DNA of 64,000 nucleotides from Ipomoea triloba (GCF_003576645.1 NC_044916.1:25457799-25521798); one strand, 5' to 3'. Numbered from the stretch's first letter, positions 49,345 to 60,975 are shown. The notes: generated by a model not told the origin, from the letters alone. Program-made: numbers and translations.

Positions 49345-50873
49345 TTAGGGTTTAGGATTTAGGGTTTAGAGTTATTTAAGATTTAGGGTCTAGGGTTAGG
49401 GTTTTGGGTTTTAGGTTTTAGCAAATATATTTTGTTAGCAAAAAGGTTTACGATTTAGGGTTTAGGGTTTCAAGTTTTAAGGTTTTAGGGTTTTTAGGAG
49501 TTATGGTTTAGTGTTTAGGATTTTGGGGTTTAGGTTTTAGGATTTAGTGTTAGAGTTAGTGTTAGGTTTAGGGTTTAGGGTTTATGGTTAGGGTTAGTGT
49601 TTAGATTTAAATGTTTAAGTTTTAGGGTTTAGGGTTAAGAATTTTCTTAGGGTTTACGTTTTAGGGTTTTGGGTTTGGGTTAAGGATTTTTGTAGGGTTT
49701 ACGTTTTAGGTTTTAGGTTAGTGTTTATTGTTTCAAGGCTTAGTGTTTAGGGTTTAGGAGCTATGATGGTTTAGGTTTAGTTAACATGGGGTATTAAAGT
49801 ATTTTTAGAGTGCTAAATAGTAAATTTAAAAACATACATCAAAACTAAAAATACATAGAAAAACCAAAAACCCATAATGTGCAAAGAAAAAAGACTTAAA
49901 AGAGCACTTCAAAAACACTAAAAATGCAATAAACACAACTCAAAGTAATTTAAAATACTTAAACTGAGAGAAATTAGCAATAGAAAAAAAAAAGCAAAAA
50001 AAAAACAAAAACAAAAAGAATCCAAAAATAAAGGAAATTGAGAGAAAATAATAAGAAACTAAAAATTGTAACAAAGAAATATTAAAATCAGTTTAATAGA
50101 AAAGGCACTACTACAAAGTACATGACAATAGGCATACTTATTGCTCCAGACTCAAAAAATGTCAACTTTACGCCTAAAATAATTAATTTATATATGTGTC
50201 TGTACTAATTAAAGATGCATCTTTGCTAAATCTTATTGGCTTAACTTTTTTTTTAAATTATTTATTATAATTTAATTATAGGAATGTACTACAATTTATT
50301 TTTTATTTTTTGAAATCAGGGATGTACTACAATTATGATATCATAAATTTCTATAAATTTGTTGCTATAGATACAACCAAAGTTATTTTTCAACAAATTA
50401 GTACATAATTAACACGTTTGGACAAAAATAAACTTAAAATCACTCTAACAGTCAAATGTTTATTGATAAAGCGTACCTTTTGAGTTATTTCTTCGATTTC
50501 TTTTTGTTTTTTTTTTTTTTTTTCGCATCACACTGATGAATTGTATGGATTGAATACCTTGGCATTGATTGCAATAGCAGCTACAAAGAAAACAACTCTT
50601 GAGACTTTAAGAAGGAAAAACTCCATAAATATTATATGCAAGCACACAGATGGAAAATGAAAAAGATCAAAAGACCTTAATAATTGGGTAGAAGATAGGG
50701 AAAACAAAATGACGAGCAAGCTAACTATTAGCGAAAACCTTGCACTGATGCTCAATCCATACCATTAACAAATAGACCGGATAATATGCACCAAACAAGG
50801 GTGAAATATGCAATATATGCATATGCATATAAGTGGCACATAAAGAATAATAGATTTCATTTCAAAAAAAAAA
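49345..50873 (+). repeat. segment S with telomere-like sequence, forward copy 2
   Basis: Mirror image of 47787-49319 about the 25-N gap at 49320-49344. It ends in A runs with a short extra duplication ('aagaataatagattttcatt') before the unrelated sequence at 50930. Confidence 0.82.
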
Positions 50874-50929
50874 AAAAAAAGAATAATAGATTTTCATTTC
50901 AAAAAAAAAAAAAAAAGAATAATAGATTT

Positions 50930-51261
50930 ACTCAACATTTTGCAGACTAGAAAAAGAGTTACTACTGATATTAGTATAGCACATGTAGGCAGAAGAGCAC
51001 AAATAAATACAGGGAGAGATCTTTTGGAAACCAGAACAAGATTTAATACACACAATAATCAAGAAGAAGCATGCATTGAAATTCAGACAACACACCTCCC
51101 TAAAGAATATTGACATTGGTGACTATCATTTTCAACAACAGCTAATGGTGATTAATAAACCAATCAGACATAGAACCTAACCCTATACGGTAAACACATC
51201 CAAGATTAGAGAAACTCAAAATTCATTAATCAAAGAGTATAAATGATAGAAGGTGATTTAC
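50930..51261. other. sequence 3' of the unidentified exon cluster
   Basis: AT-rich. On the minus strand it would be intron or further exons of the gene at 51262-53450, but no exon with proper splice sites and frame was found. Confidence 0.3.
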
Positions 51262-53450
51262 CTGTTAATTTCTTATCAGCTTCACTGTTTAATTCTTCAA
51301 GCCTGCATAGAATATCCTGTTTGATGATAATCATAAGGGTTAAAAGACAATATAAGTTACAACAAGTTATAAAGACAAAACCTCAATGATTTGTTTAAAC
51401 TCAATATTCAACGCTCGGTTGAACTCAGATTCAGTCACACCATCCATCTACACAAATTATAATGAATGTAAGATAATATGGAGTAAACAATATGCAAAAA
51501 CTATAGAAATCATTTTTAGTATTTGACCTTAGTTTCATATTTGTTGTATAGGACTACCGAAATATTATAATTTGATCGGGTTTCCTCTACCCAGAACTAG
51601 AATAGAAGTCAATGAAGGTCCCCATGAAAGAAATTATACAGAGAATATTTTAGCCAAATAAAGAAAGTGACATCAACTAAGAAAACAGATCACAAACCTG
51701 AAAATGCCATCATCTTTAGTATCTAAAACTTTCTTATGAAGAAAATCAAGTTTTGCTGACTGAGTGCGAACATTCAACAGCTCTGTAACAAGCATAAACT
51801 TCATCAGAATAAAAAAGGCAAAAAGAACCCAAGCAACAAGAAAAAATTGAAAAAACAATATTTTTAAAAATGTTGAAAATCATTAAAAACATTATAAAAA
51901 ACACTTTTTAAAACACAAGCAACACAAAGAAATAGGAAAACCTAAACTCCTTTCTTGATTATTTTACAAACAATTTGGATCGCTTGGGAAAATCATAGAA
52001 ACACAAAAAATTAAACAAAAATAAAATAAGGGTGGCCTAGTGAAAATAATAATAATATAAGTACTAAATTTTAATATAAACTTTGAAAATATACAATGAA
52101 AACTAAAAAACATAGAAAGAAAATTATAGTTAGGCAAATATTTAAGCAGAATCATGATCTGAATATCTGAGACATATATCCATTCACCAAAAATGACCAA
52201 GAACCAAGAAGCTTGTGACTGAAAAATACCCTAAAGTTTAAGATAGCCATATCATAGTCTGAACAAAAAATTGCAATCTTCATGGATTAATGGATTATTT
52301 ACTATTCACCAACGATTTATGAAGCTTCACCATCACTTCCTCACCTAACAACCACCAAGACTACTGATAGCAGATAAACAATAATAAGCTTCTTAAACTC
52401 TGAACTTGACACACAAAACAAATTTATCATAGCTTTCCTTGGCTTTCCAAGTAAACAAGAATAAAAGAATGTCAGGTTTTTTGTGAAAACTACTCCAAAA
52501 GGCATTACATATGGCATCAATACCTACTGCAGGGCTTCTTTTGAAGACAAGCAGTTCACTGGAATGAAACTATGCTGGAAGTTCAAAAGCTCTATAGTTA
52601 ATAGTTTTACTAGTTGTATAGCATTCAAGGATAAGCAAAAGGATTTTACTAGGACAGTTTCACAAAAACAAAAACATATATGATATATACATCTAGAAAG
52701 CCAACTAAATGAATGGTAAAACAGATATATCACTGAACTGATACTTAGAGGTGCTGAAAAAAAAGTAACAAGTCTTGAGAACTGCATCATTCCACCTAGT
52801 ACAGAAAACTGCAAATTATGCACTCTTTTAAAGAGAAAATCAAAGTTAATTGCCTGACTTCATTTTAAATTAAAGATTTGCACAATATATATAGTAACTT
52901 GTTTCATTGGAAATAACCAAACAAAATAATCCTCTAAAGATCAAGAGAAGAGGTACCTAAGCTCTTCCAGGGTAAAAATAACTTAGGTTGCAATTACCCA
53001 CTTCAATTCCAATACTTACAATTAAAAAGAGATACAACTTACAAGTATCAAAGAACATGTTAGTCAACATAAACCTCTCAGTTTTCACTTAAATAGAATC
53101 ACATATTCATCAATTTACCAGGAAAAAGCTAAAATTTCAAGGGATTACCTCAGCCAAGTAATCTTTTCCTGATGGACTTTACTCATCAAATACTTGTGTC
53201 TCACCGGTACCTGTGATTTGAAAATTAGACTGAAACATTGTGGTCTTCTATAATTTAAGAAATCGAACTAATAATTTAATATTAAACCGGGGTTGCATAC
53301 CATAATAGCCAAAGACAACTCATGGATTAATGCCAGATTCAGTAGCAAATTAGATGTGTTATGTTCTTTAGTTAAAAATTGATTAAGCAAATGGAAAATC
53401 AAACCTTTGATGTGGCCCCTAATCCTGCTTTCTTTAATTTCTTTATTGAC
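51262..53450 (-). CDS. exons of an unidentified, probably helical protein (incomplete gene)
   Basis: Minus-strand exon candidates with AG/GT borders and a single open frame each: 53405-53450 (SIKKLKKAGLGATSK), 53149-53210 (VPVRHKYLMSKVHQEKITWL), 51698-51782 (LLNVRTQSAKLDFLHKKVLD TKDDGIF), 51382-51447 (MDGVTESEFNRALNIEFKQI IE) and 51262-51316 (DILCRLEELNSEADKKLT). The first two and the last two join in phase. The other joins leave a phase mismatch, so at least two exons were missed or mutated. The content is Lys/Glu/Leu-rich and mostly helical in character. I do not recognise the family. No exons for a C-terminus were found before the rearranged region at 50.9 kb. Confidence 0.42.
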
Positions 53451-53807
53451 CTGCAGTATGATAACAGAAGCATTATATACATCATATTTCACAGATAATG
53501 CAGGGACAACTCAGCCAAATAGATGAAAGCATTGAGGGGGCACAAAATGCTGTTAAAAAGTCAGAGTGATTTGTGTACAAGTACGAAGAAAGAAAGAAAG
53601 AAAGGCAACAACTTCATCAGATCATCACATATTAAAATAATCATTACCTTCCTACCAAGAAAAATTGATTGAGTTTTTAATCTAGACCTTGTAAGGACAC
53701 AAACTTTATGGTTATCTAACAAAGCAAAATATTTATTTCCTCAGAATATACAAAATATGAAGCAATTTAAGTACAAGAAAGTTGAGTGTCATATATAACA
53801 CATAGGG

Positions 53808-54302
53808 TGTCGGCAGAATTAGGCAAATGGATTAATTTGGCAGCAGCCACAATGGTTAGGCAAGTTGCAAAGTTTGATCAAGAATGTTAGGCAAGTCCAA
53901 GAGTTAGGCACCTACAAAGTTTGAACAAAAATATTTATTGTTTGGTCCCTACATTTTAGGCTAACTACAAAATGACCCCAATTTCTCAACTATAAATAGG
54001 GAGGTCATTTGCCATTCTTGTCATCCCAAATCATTCTATTCTTCCCTCATATACTAGAGATATTAGAGAGTTTGTTGAGTGTATTTCTCCTTCCTAGCAA
54101 GAGAGAATTATCCTTGTTTTCTCCTTGTTAGTTAGAGAGTGGTTGTAACTCCTATTTTCTCATAGTGAAATTCTTCTACCCTTGCCCGTGGTTTTTACCC
54201 TAATTTGTTTAGGGGTTTTCCACGTAAAATCTGTGCCTCATTTATTTTTCTTTCTCAAATTATTGTTGCAATCTGATCTATCCCACTTCCGCGGGCGCAA
54301 CA
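53808..54302 (+). repeat. Copia 5' LTR (495 bp)
   Basis: TG...CA ends. It contains a TATA-like 'ctataaataggg' at about 53990. It differs from the 3' LTR by a few substitutions and about 23 extra bases near 53895-53920, so the insertion is fairly young. Confidence 0.9.
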
Positions 54303-54317
54303 ATTGGTATCAGAGCC
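54303..54317 (+). promoter_or_regulatory. Copia primer binding site (tRNA-iMet type)
   Basis: ATTGGTATCAGAGCC directly after the 5' LTR is complementary to the 3' end of initiator methionine tRNA, the common primer for plant Copia reverse transcription. Confidence 0.88.
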
Positions 54318-54354
54318 TTCAGATATATTGTTCAGAATTTGTTTCAAGAACAAT

Positions 54355-55141
54355 ATGGCAGCGAAATTTGAGATTGAAAAATTCAATGGGAAAAATTTCT
54401 CATTGTGGAAATTGAAGGTGAAGGCTATCCTGAGGAAAGACAACTGTCTAGCTGCTATTAGTGAAAGGCCGGTGGATTTTACTGATGACAAAAAATGGAG
54501 CGAGATGAACGAGGATGCTATGGCGGATCTATACCTATCAATAGCAGATGGAGTATTGTCAAGCATCGAGGAGAAGAAGACGGCCAAGGAGATTTGGGAT
54601 CACCTCAACCGGTTGTACGAGGCCAAGTCACTGCACAACAAAATTTTCCTTAAGAGGAAATTATATACTCTTCGTATGTCAGAATCTACTTCAGTGACGG
54701 AACACTTAAATACGCTGAATACTCTATTTTCCCAGCTTACATCTCTAAGCTGTAAAATAGAGCCACAGGAGCGTGCGGAATTTCTACTTCAGAGTCTACC
54801 TGATTCGTATGATCAGCTCATCATCAACTTAACAAACAACATCCTTACAGACTATCTAGTCTTCGATGATGTTGCAGCTGCGGTTCTTGAAGAAGAAAGT
54901 CGGCGCAAGAACAAGGAGGACAGACAAGTTAATCTGCAACAGGCAGAGGCGTTAACGGTGATGAGAGGAAGGTCAACAGAACGTGGCCAAAGCAGTGGTC
55001 GTGGTAGATCAAAATCAAGTAAGAAGAATTTAAAGTGTTACAACTGTGGAAAGAAGGGTCACCTGAAGAAAGATTGTTGGAATTTACCTCAAAATTCCAA
55101 TCCTCAAGGAAATGTTGCAAGTACCTCAGATGATGGAAGTG
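54355..55141 (+). pseudogene. Copia gag (UBN2 type with zinc knuckle), cut by gap
   Basis: The open frame from ATG 54355 (MAAKFEIEKFNGKNFSLWK) contains the gag core (WSEMNEDAMADLYLSI, AKEIWDHLNRLYEAKS, LKRKLYTLRMSESTSVTEHL, AEFLLQSLPDSYDQLI), a basic linker and a CCHC zinc knuckle CYNCGKKGHLKKDC. It forms the particle shell and binds the RNA. It is intact for about 262 codons, then runs into the N gap at 55142, where protease should follow. Confidence 0.88.
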
Positions 55142-55166
55142 NNNNNNNNNNNNNNNNNNNNNNNNN

Positions 55167-55237
55167 CTGGAGCATATATCTCTTCTTCAAGATCTCCATG
55201 AAGAAAAAGCCGTTTCACATCTAGCTGCTCTAGATGT
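55167..55237 (-). pseudogene. inverted Copia RT fragment
   Basis: The minus strand reads LEQLDVK, then LFLHGDLEEEIYAP, the beginning of the Copia reverse transcriptase domain with a small indel (a normal copy has KTAFLHG). It lies on the opposite strand to the rest of the element and directly after the 25-N gap. The plus-strand RT resumes at 56154, only about a dozen residues downstream in protein terms. Confidence 0.75.
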
Positions 55238-55239
55238 TG

Positions 55240-56150
55240 TTAGGAACATCATGTAATAGGTTTTGATGATACCAACTGTTAAGTAAGAATCCCCAAGTCT
55301 CGATACATAGGCAAAAACAATGTAAGTTCGATAAGTAAAACTAAGAGCGAAAATACAACCGGGTAATTTGAGCTCAACTCGGGAAATATTTAAGCTTAAG
55401 GTAAACTTGTTTGAACAACTTAGAAGTTTTCGTGTTGTAAGCAAACAGATAGATCAGAAGCAGGCACGAGACAACTCTGGAGGAATAAGGGTCTACGAGA
55501 CATCAACTAAGTCTCGAGACACAAGCCAAGTTCGAGAGGTAAGGACCTCTCGATATACCTATCGAGTTCGAGACGTAAAGAATATTCGAGAGATAGACCT
55601 CTCGATACATGGGATTGAAACATCAAGTGGTCGAGACATCTTTATGGTCTCGATAAACCGGCACTTCTCCAAGAGGCTGAATGTTAGTCAACATGTGCAG
55701 ATAAAATACTCTAAGTTTGGAGAAGAAGAATATCATGGAGATAAAATATTGAAGAGGTGCTGAGCGGAGGTTTCAAAATGGACGGAAGTGGATGACACGT
55801 CAGACCTCCACCACAAACGGTCAAGAAGTGCACCAATCCTGAAGTGGTCAGATTCCCCAAACAAGGAATGATGGGAACATAAAAAGAGTAACTTTATCCA
55901 AAGAAGCAAGTGAAGCATGAACTCAAGAAAGTGGAATATGGAATATCACTACAAAACAAAAGGCTCAGTTACAAGACCACTACTCCATGAAAAATGCTGA
56001 AATTGTGCAAAGACCATGTTCGGCGTGGGAGACCAATTTCAAACGGAATAGTTTTCCCTCCAACGGAACTATTCTTCTACTCTCATATATAGGACGTAAA
56101 GACACAGAAGAACAAGGTTTGAGTGAAAGCCTGAAGGATTTGAAGACAAA
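55240..56150 (+). repeat. LTR-like insertion inside the Copia element
   Basis: It begins TGTTAGGAACATCATG and contains 'ggttttgatgataccaact', wording common near the 5' edge of plant Copia LTRs, then several 'ctcgaga' and 'tctcgata' repeats. It has no coding similarity. Its limits coincide with the break in the RT domain, so it is either a nested solo LTR or a misassembled piece. Confidence 0.45.
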
Positions 56151-56153
56151 GAG

Positions 56154-57296
56154 AATCAGAACTTGGTTTGCAGGTTGAACAAATCTCTGTACGGTTTAAA
56201 GCAGGCGCCAAGGTGTTGGTATAAGAGATTTGATTCCTTCATCATGTGCCTTGGATACAACAGACTGAATGCAGACCCTTGTGCATATTTCAAGAGGTTT
56301 GGAAAAGATAACTTTGTTATATTGCTGTTGTATGTAGATGACATGTTGGTCGCAGGCCCCAACAAAGATCACATTGATGAATTGAAGGCACAACTGGCTA
56401 GGGAATTCGAAATGAAGGACTTGGGACCAGCAAACAAGATTCTAGGGATGCAAATTCACCGAGACAGAGGTAATAGGAAGATTTGGCTTTCTCAAAAGAA
56501 TTATTTAAAGAAAATCTTGTCAAGTTTCAGCATGCAAGATTGTAAGCCAATTTCTACCCCTCTTCCTATTAATCTCAAAGTATCCTCAAGTATGAGTCCT
56601 AGCAATGAAGAAGGGAGGATGGAGATGTCTCGAGTACCGTATGCATCAGCGGTGGGGAGTCTAATGTTCGCTATGATATGTACAAGACCAGACATTGCGC
56701 AAGCAGTGGGAGTAGTTAGTCGGTACATGGCGAATCCAGGCAGAGAGCATTGGAACTGTGTGAAGAGGATCCTAAGATACATCAAGGGGACCTCAGATGT
56801 TGCATTATGTTATGGAGGATCAGACTTTATTATCAACGGGTATGTGGATTCTGATTATGCAGGGGATTTGGATAAAAGTAAATCTACGACAGGATATGTG
56901 TTCAAAGTTGCTGGTGGAGCTGTAAGCTGGGTTTCAAAACTGCAAGCAGTTGTGGCTACGTCAACAACAGAAGCAGAATACGTAGCAGCTACACAAGCCA
57001 GTAAAGAAGCAATTTGGTTGAAAATGCTATTGGAGGAGCTCGGGCACAAACAAGAGTTTGTCTCTTTGTTTTGTGACAGTCAGAGTGCCTTGCATCTAGC
57101 AAGGAATCCTGCATTTCATTCAAGGACGAAACACATACGAGTGCAGTACCATTTCATCCGAGAGAAGGTGGAAGAAGGGACAGTAGATTTGCAGAAAATC
57201 CATACCACGGACAACGTAGCAGATTTCCTAACAAAGGTAATCAATGTTGATAAGTTTACTTGGTGTCGATCTTCCTGTGGCCTGATAGAGATGTAA
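56154..57296 (+). pseudogene. Copia reverse transcriptase C-terminal part and RNase H
   Basis: The open frame reads NLVCRLNKSLYGLKQAPRCW, the catalytic LLYVDDMLVAG, EFEMKDLGPANKILGMQI, PYASAVGSLMFAMICTRPDI, then RNase H with GYVDSDYAGD, STTEAEYVAATQASKEA, CDSQSALHLA and TDNVADFLTK, ending 57296. The catalytic Asp and Glu residues are present and the frame is intact. It lacks the RT start, which is partly found inverted at 55167-55237. Confidence 0.9.
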
Positions 57297-57371
57297 GCGA
57301 CATGGAAAGTGCAAGGTAGAAAGAATGGTGTGAAGATATGATTGTTACAATCTAATCTTCAAGTGGGAGAT

Positions 57372-57843
57372 TGTCGGCAAATGGAGTTAGGCAACATCCA
57401 TGCAGCAGCCAAATTAGGAAGTTGCCAACTTTGAACAAGAATGTTAGGTAGCCAAACTTTGTTGAACAAAATATTTATTGTTTGGTCCTTACATTTTAGG
57501 CTAATTACAAAATGACCCCAAATCTACAACTATAAATAGGGAGGTCATTTTGTCATTCTAGTCATCCCAAATCATTCTATTCTTCCCTCATATACTAGAG
57601 ATATTAGAGAGTTTGTTGAGTGTATTTCTCCTTTCTAGCAAGAGAGAATTATCCTTGTTTTCTCCTTGTTAGTTAGAGAGTGGTTGTAACTCCTATTTTC
57701 TCATAGTGAAATTCTTCTACCCTTGCCCGTGGTTTTTACCCTAATTTGTTTAGGGGTTTTCCACGTAAAATCTGTGCCTCATTTATTTTTCTTTCTCAAA
57801 TTATTGTTGCAATCTGATCTATCCCACTTCCGCGGGCGCAACA
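57372..57843 (+). repeat. Copia 3' LTR (472 bp)
   Basis: Matches the 5' LTR with the same ends and TATA-like motif. It follows the purine tract at 57361-57370. Confidence 0.9.
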
Positions 57844-58077
57844 TAGGGTTCTGAAAGAGAAGGCCTCTAGTACACCAAAAAGTTCCAAAATCAAAGAACA
57901 CATAGACAACGCTATCACATCACAAAAATCTAAATATAACAGATAAATGTGAAAAAACAAGGCATCTGTAACTTCCTGCAATCTTTGCACCAATCTTTCA
58001 CAAATAAAAAATTTTAAATGAAAACTGAAATTAAAATATAAACGCATATGTATAAAAGTATGTATAACGTACATACC

Positions 58078-58380
58078 TGTGCGAACCGCGACCGGCGAGG
58101 GCAGTTTGCGAAGGCGACCGAAGACACGACGGCAAAGGGCGGGCGGCCTGCCCGAACGGCGACCGGCGAGGGCGGTGTGCGAAAGCGACCGAAGACACGA
58201 CGGCGAAGGACGGGCGGCCTGCGCGAACGGCGACTAGAGACCTTTCTGCGAGGCTGTGCGACGGTGGCGACCGAAGATAGAAGAAGGCGAAGGGCGGAGA
58301 GGGGTGCGATCGGCGATCTTGAAGCGGAGGAGGAAAGGAATAAGAACGAGAGTCGAGAGAGCGTCAGTCAAGTCTAGTCT
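58078..58380 (-). other. GC-rich candidate leader exon of the minus-strand gene, with 71-bp repeats
   Basis: On the minus strand a CT-rich, GC-rich stretch ends CGCACAG followed by GTATGT, a good splice donor (58071-58077). It lies upstream of the exon cluster at 51262-53450, so it may be its 5' untranslated exon. The part 58082-58240 consists of 71-bp tandem units starting CGAACGGCGACCGGCGAGG at 58082, 58153 and 58224 (the last partial). The 109-codon plus-strand frame here is a by-product of the repeats. Confidence 0.4.
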
Positions 58381-58914
58381 ATTTAATTCGGGCTGAGATA
58401 ATAAGAAAGCTGCCGGAAAGGAAGGTTCCGACTTCGACTCCCTCAACGGCTAGATTCAGAGTTTAAATTTTATTTTTCTTTTATTTAAATTTCCCATAGC
58501 CAATGTTTTTGTTTAAAACTAATTTTTTATTTTTTTAAATTTTCTTTCAAACAATTAACCAGAATTCCATTGGAGGAAGAGAATTATAAAGTAAAATAAT
58601 GGCAAGGAAGGAAATAATGTGAGAATAAAGTGGAATTTAATTTTAGTGTTTGATTTGTAGTAATAAAATTTTTGAGAATTTTAATTGACACAATTTTTTT
58701 TTAAAAAAAACATATTTAAATATCACTAATCTACTATCTATCGAATAAGATAGACTATAATTATTTTTCATGCAAATACTTAGTTAAATATTAAGTTTTA
58801 TAAACCCACATCTAAAAAAATCATAAAAATAACAGTTTACAATCTTTTTTTTTTTTGAAAAACAGTTTACAATCTAATTAAATAATAGTAAAATGCAATA
58901 AAATCCCCCATAGG
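58381..58914. other. AT-rich sequence, possible upstream region of the minus-strand gene
   Basis: No coding sequence recognised. If 58078-58380 is a leader exon, the promoter would be within the first few hundred bases here. The phrase 'aaaacagtttacaatct' is duplicated at 58831 and 58859. Confidence 0.35.
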
Positions 58915-59000
58915 TGACAAAATGATAACACCAAAAGTACCTTCCCCCGGAATTAGGATCGTATTCACCAGCATCCACGTAGCAGCGAACCACCGGTGGA
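58915..59000 (-). pseudogene. N-terminal half of a LINE RNase H domain (inverted relative to its partner)
   Basis: The minus strand reads PPVVRCYVDAGEYDPNSG, then FVTYGG. This is the first RNase H strand pair with the catalytic Asp (C-x-VDA) of plant LINE-type RNase H (RVT_3). The C-terminal half of the same domain lies next door on the plus strand. Confidence 0.55.
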
Positions 59001-59009
59001 TCAGAGTCA

Positions 59010-59395
59010 GAAGTGTGTGAAATGTTTGTTTGCCCTTTGCTCAATTGCTCAACTCCACTCATGGCGGAAACTATGGCTTGCAAGGAGGCTCTCACCCGGC
59101 TAAGTGATCAGGATGTGGCCAACGTTTGTTTGTACTCGGATTGTTCTATCCTATGCCACAGTCTAGCGTCCTCGGAGTCTAACTATAGGTCTTACGTTGG
59201 CATCATCTTTAGTGACTGTAGGAATCTTATGAGTAGTTTTGTCTCTTGCTCTTCTCATTATGTTCAGCGGTCTATAAATTTTCTAGTTCATTCTTTAGCT
59301 ACAGCTACATATTCTCAAGCTAACAATCTGTATTGGGGCTCTGTCCCTCCTCATTTTATTTCTTCTTTGCTATAAATTATCTTTTGGTTTAGTTT
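59010..59395 (+). pseudogene. C-terminal half of a LINE RNase H domain and 3' tail
   Basis: The plus strand reads PLMAETMACKEALTRLSDQD (catalytic Glu), VCLYSDCSILCHSLAS (catalytic Asp), HYVQRSINFLVHSLATATY and VPPHFISSLL, followed by 'ttttggtttagttttcaaaa', the usual plant LINE 3' wording. It is a LINE remnant, not a host RNase H gene, because the N-terminal half is inverted at 58915-59000 and there is no further coding context. Confidence 0.7.
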
Positions 59396-60902
59396 TCAAA
59401 AAAGTAATAGTAAAATGTTAATTTTTTTAAACTTTGCATCCAAAAAACATCATAGAAAGGGTTCATCACGCTATGATCGAGAGAGGTCAAACATTAATTT
59501 TAAGTTTAAAAAAAGATGAGTATCTCTATCTCAAGGTTATCTTTTTTTTCTTCATAAAAGTCATGTAATTGAAATACCAATTGGGGAGGGGGGCATGGGT
59601 AAATTATTATGTGGAATATGGTTCATAGTGTTGTATGGACCATAAAAAAAATTTAATATACTAAAATTACATTATTTGTATACTGAATTTTACATTATAC
59701 AAAATAATGTACTTTTACTACTTAAATAATTTACTTTCCCCAAACACAAGATACATTTTTAATTTACTAAAGTATATTATTCGTGTACTAAATGTACACT
59801 ATTTGATAGTATACAAAATAATTTACTTTCAGTATTCTAATATTTGTAGTCCATCCAATAATGATTGGGCGCATGATATTCTATTTAGAATGTCAAAATG
59901 GGCCGAAACCCACAAATTAAGACCTAACTCGCGAAAATATGGTCCTCACGGGCTTAGGCCATGTGGATTGACGGGTTACACGAGTTAACCCGCGGGCTAC
60001 CAATAGATATGTGTGCGCGCGCAAAAAAAAAAAAGTGATTTTAGTATATGAATGCATTGGGGACCTCAAGATATATAATCTATAATGGCAAAATAATTGG
60101 TCCTTAAATGCTTCATTGTGGCCTAATTCCTGACCCAATAAGGGGGCCCAAATTTGAAGCTATCATATAAGTGGATTAGAGCATATCATGTTCTATTGGG
60201 CCTAGATCCAATACGTAATTGGGCCTGCAACTGGGAAATTTTTTTTGTGCACAATGAGCCCATGAAGTCATGAATCAATAATATCGGGAACTATAATCTA
60301 CATTGCAAGGTGGAACATGGACATACAAGTTCATTTTCGTATATTGAAGTTTCATTTTCAAATTTCAGTGTACCCCAAATTTATTTTACTATCTAAAAAT
60401 GAATGTATTGTATATTAAAAATAAACATTTATCAATGATTCATTTTGCAATGCGAGCTCTTGTTCATGGTCCGCAGTATAATTTGCCGTCATGAACGGGT
60501 AATCTCTCTTAGTCTTGTTGGCTTCTCCGTTTGGTTGGCGAAGAAAGAATAAGGTTTCTTACGGAGAAAATTACAGAAGAAATAAAATAGTAATAAGCCA
60601 ATAATGTTGTAGCCCAATGTAATAGCCTCATATGTATAAAAAAAAATTTATGAGAGATTTAGAGATTAATTTCTTTTTATATGGTAAAAATAGTAACAAT
60701 ATTCCATTAATCGATTAAAAAAATGAATATATAATAAATGGTATTTCAACAATAAGGGTTTGATTGATTGTTTAAAAAGAAAATTTTAATCAATTGATAC
60801 ATAAATTGAGTTTAATAAAAAGGCAATAAATATTTTGTTCTTAATTTTATATTTTTGATTTATGTAAAAGAGAATCTAAATTAAATTATCAAATATGACT
60901 CC

Positions 60903-60904
<2 letters not shown>
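59396..60904. other. AT-rich intergenic sequence
   Basis: No gene recognised. It contains 'ggttcatagtgttgtatgg' and 'gcccacaaattaagacc' type wording of dispersed repeats and a short GC alternation at 60013-60021. The open frame at 59707-59988 has no recognised similarity and a low-complexity composition. Confidence 0.45.
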
Positions 60905-60950
<46 letters not shown>

Positions 60951-60975
60951 TACTATTACTATTACTATTACTATT
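60905..60975. repeat. (ATT)n(ATTACT)n microsatellite
   Basis: About 15 ATT units followed by four or five ATTACT units. The Asn-rich minus-strand open frame here is its translation. Confidence 0.92.

Larger units (their letters stand above)
53808..57843 (+). mobile_element. Copia LTR retrotransposon, internally rearranged
   Basis: The LTRs match (53808-54302 and 57372-57843), both start TGTCGGCA and end GCGCAACA, and they are flanked by a perfect 5-bp target duplication TAGGG (53803-53807, 57844-57848). The primer site TGGTATCAGAGCC begins at 54305, and a purine tract 'aagtgggaga' precedes the 3' LTR. The gag and the C-terminal RT/RNase H part are present. Protease and integrase are absent. 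A 25-N gap, an inverted RT piece and an unrelated LTR-like block lie in the middle. It sits in an intron of the minus-strand exon cluster. Confidence 0.88.

Noticed and set aside
55368..55763. 131-codon open frame as a gene
   Set aside because: It lies inside the LTR-like insertion and is built from repeated 'ctcgaga' words. No similarity recognised.
58048..58377. 109-codon Arg-rich plus-strand open frame
   Set aside because: Produced by the GC-rich 71-bp repeats. The minus strand, with a proper splice donor, is the better reading.
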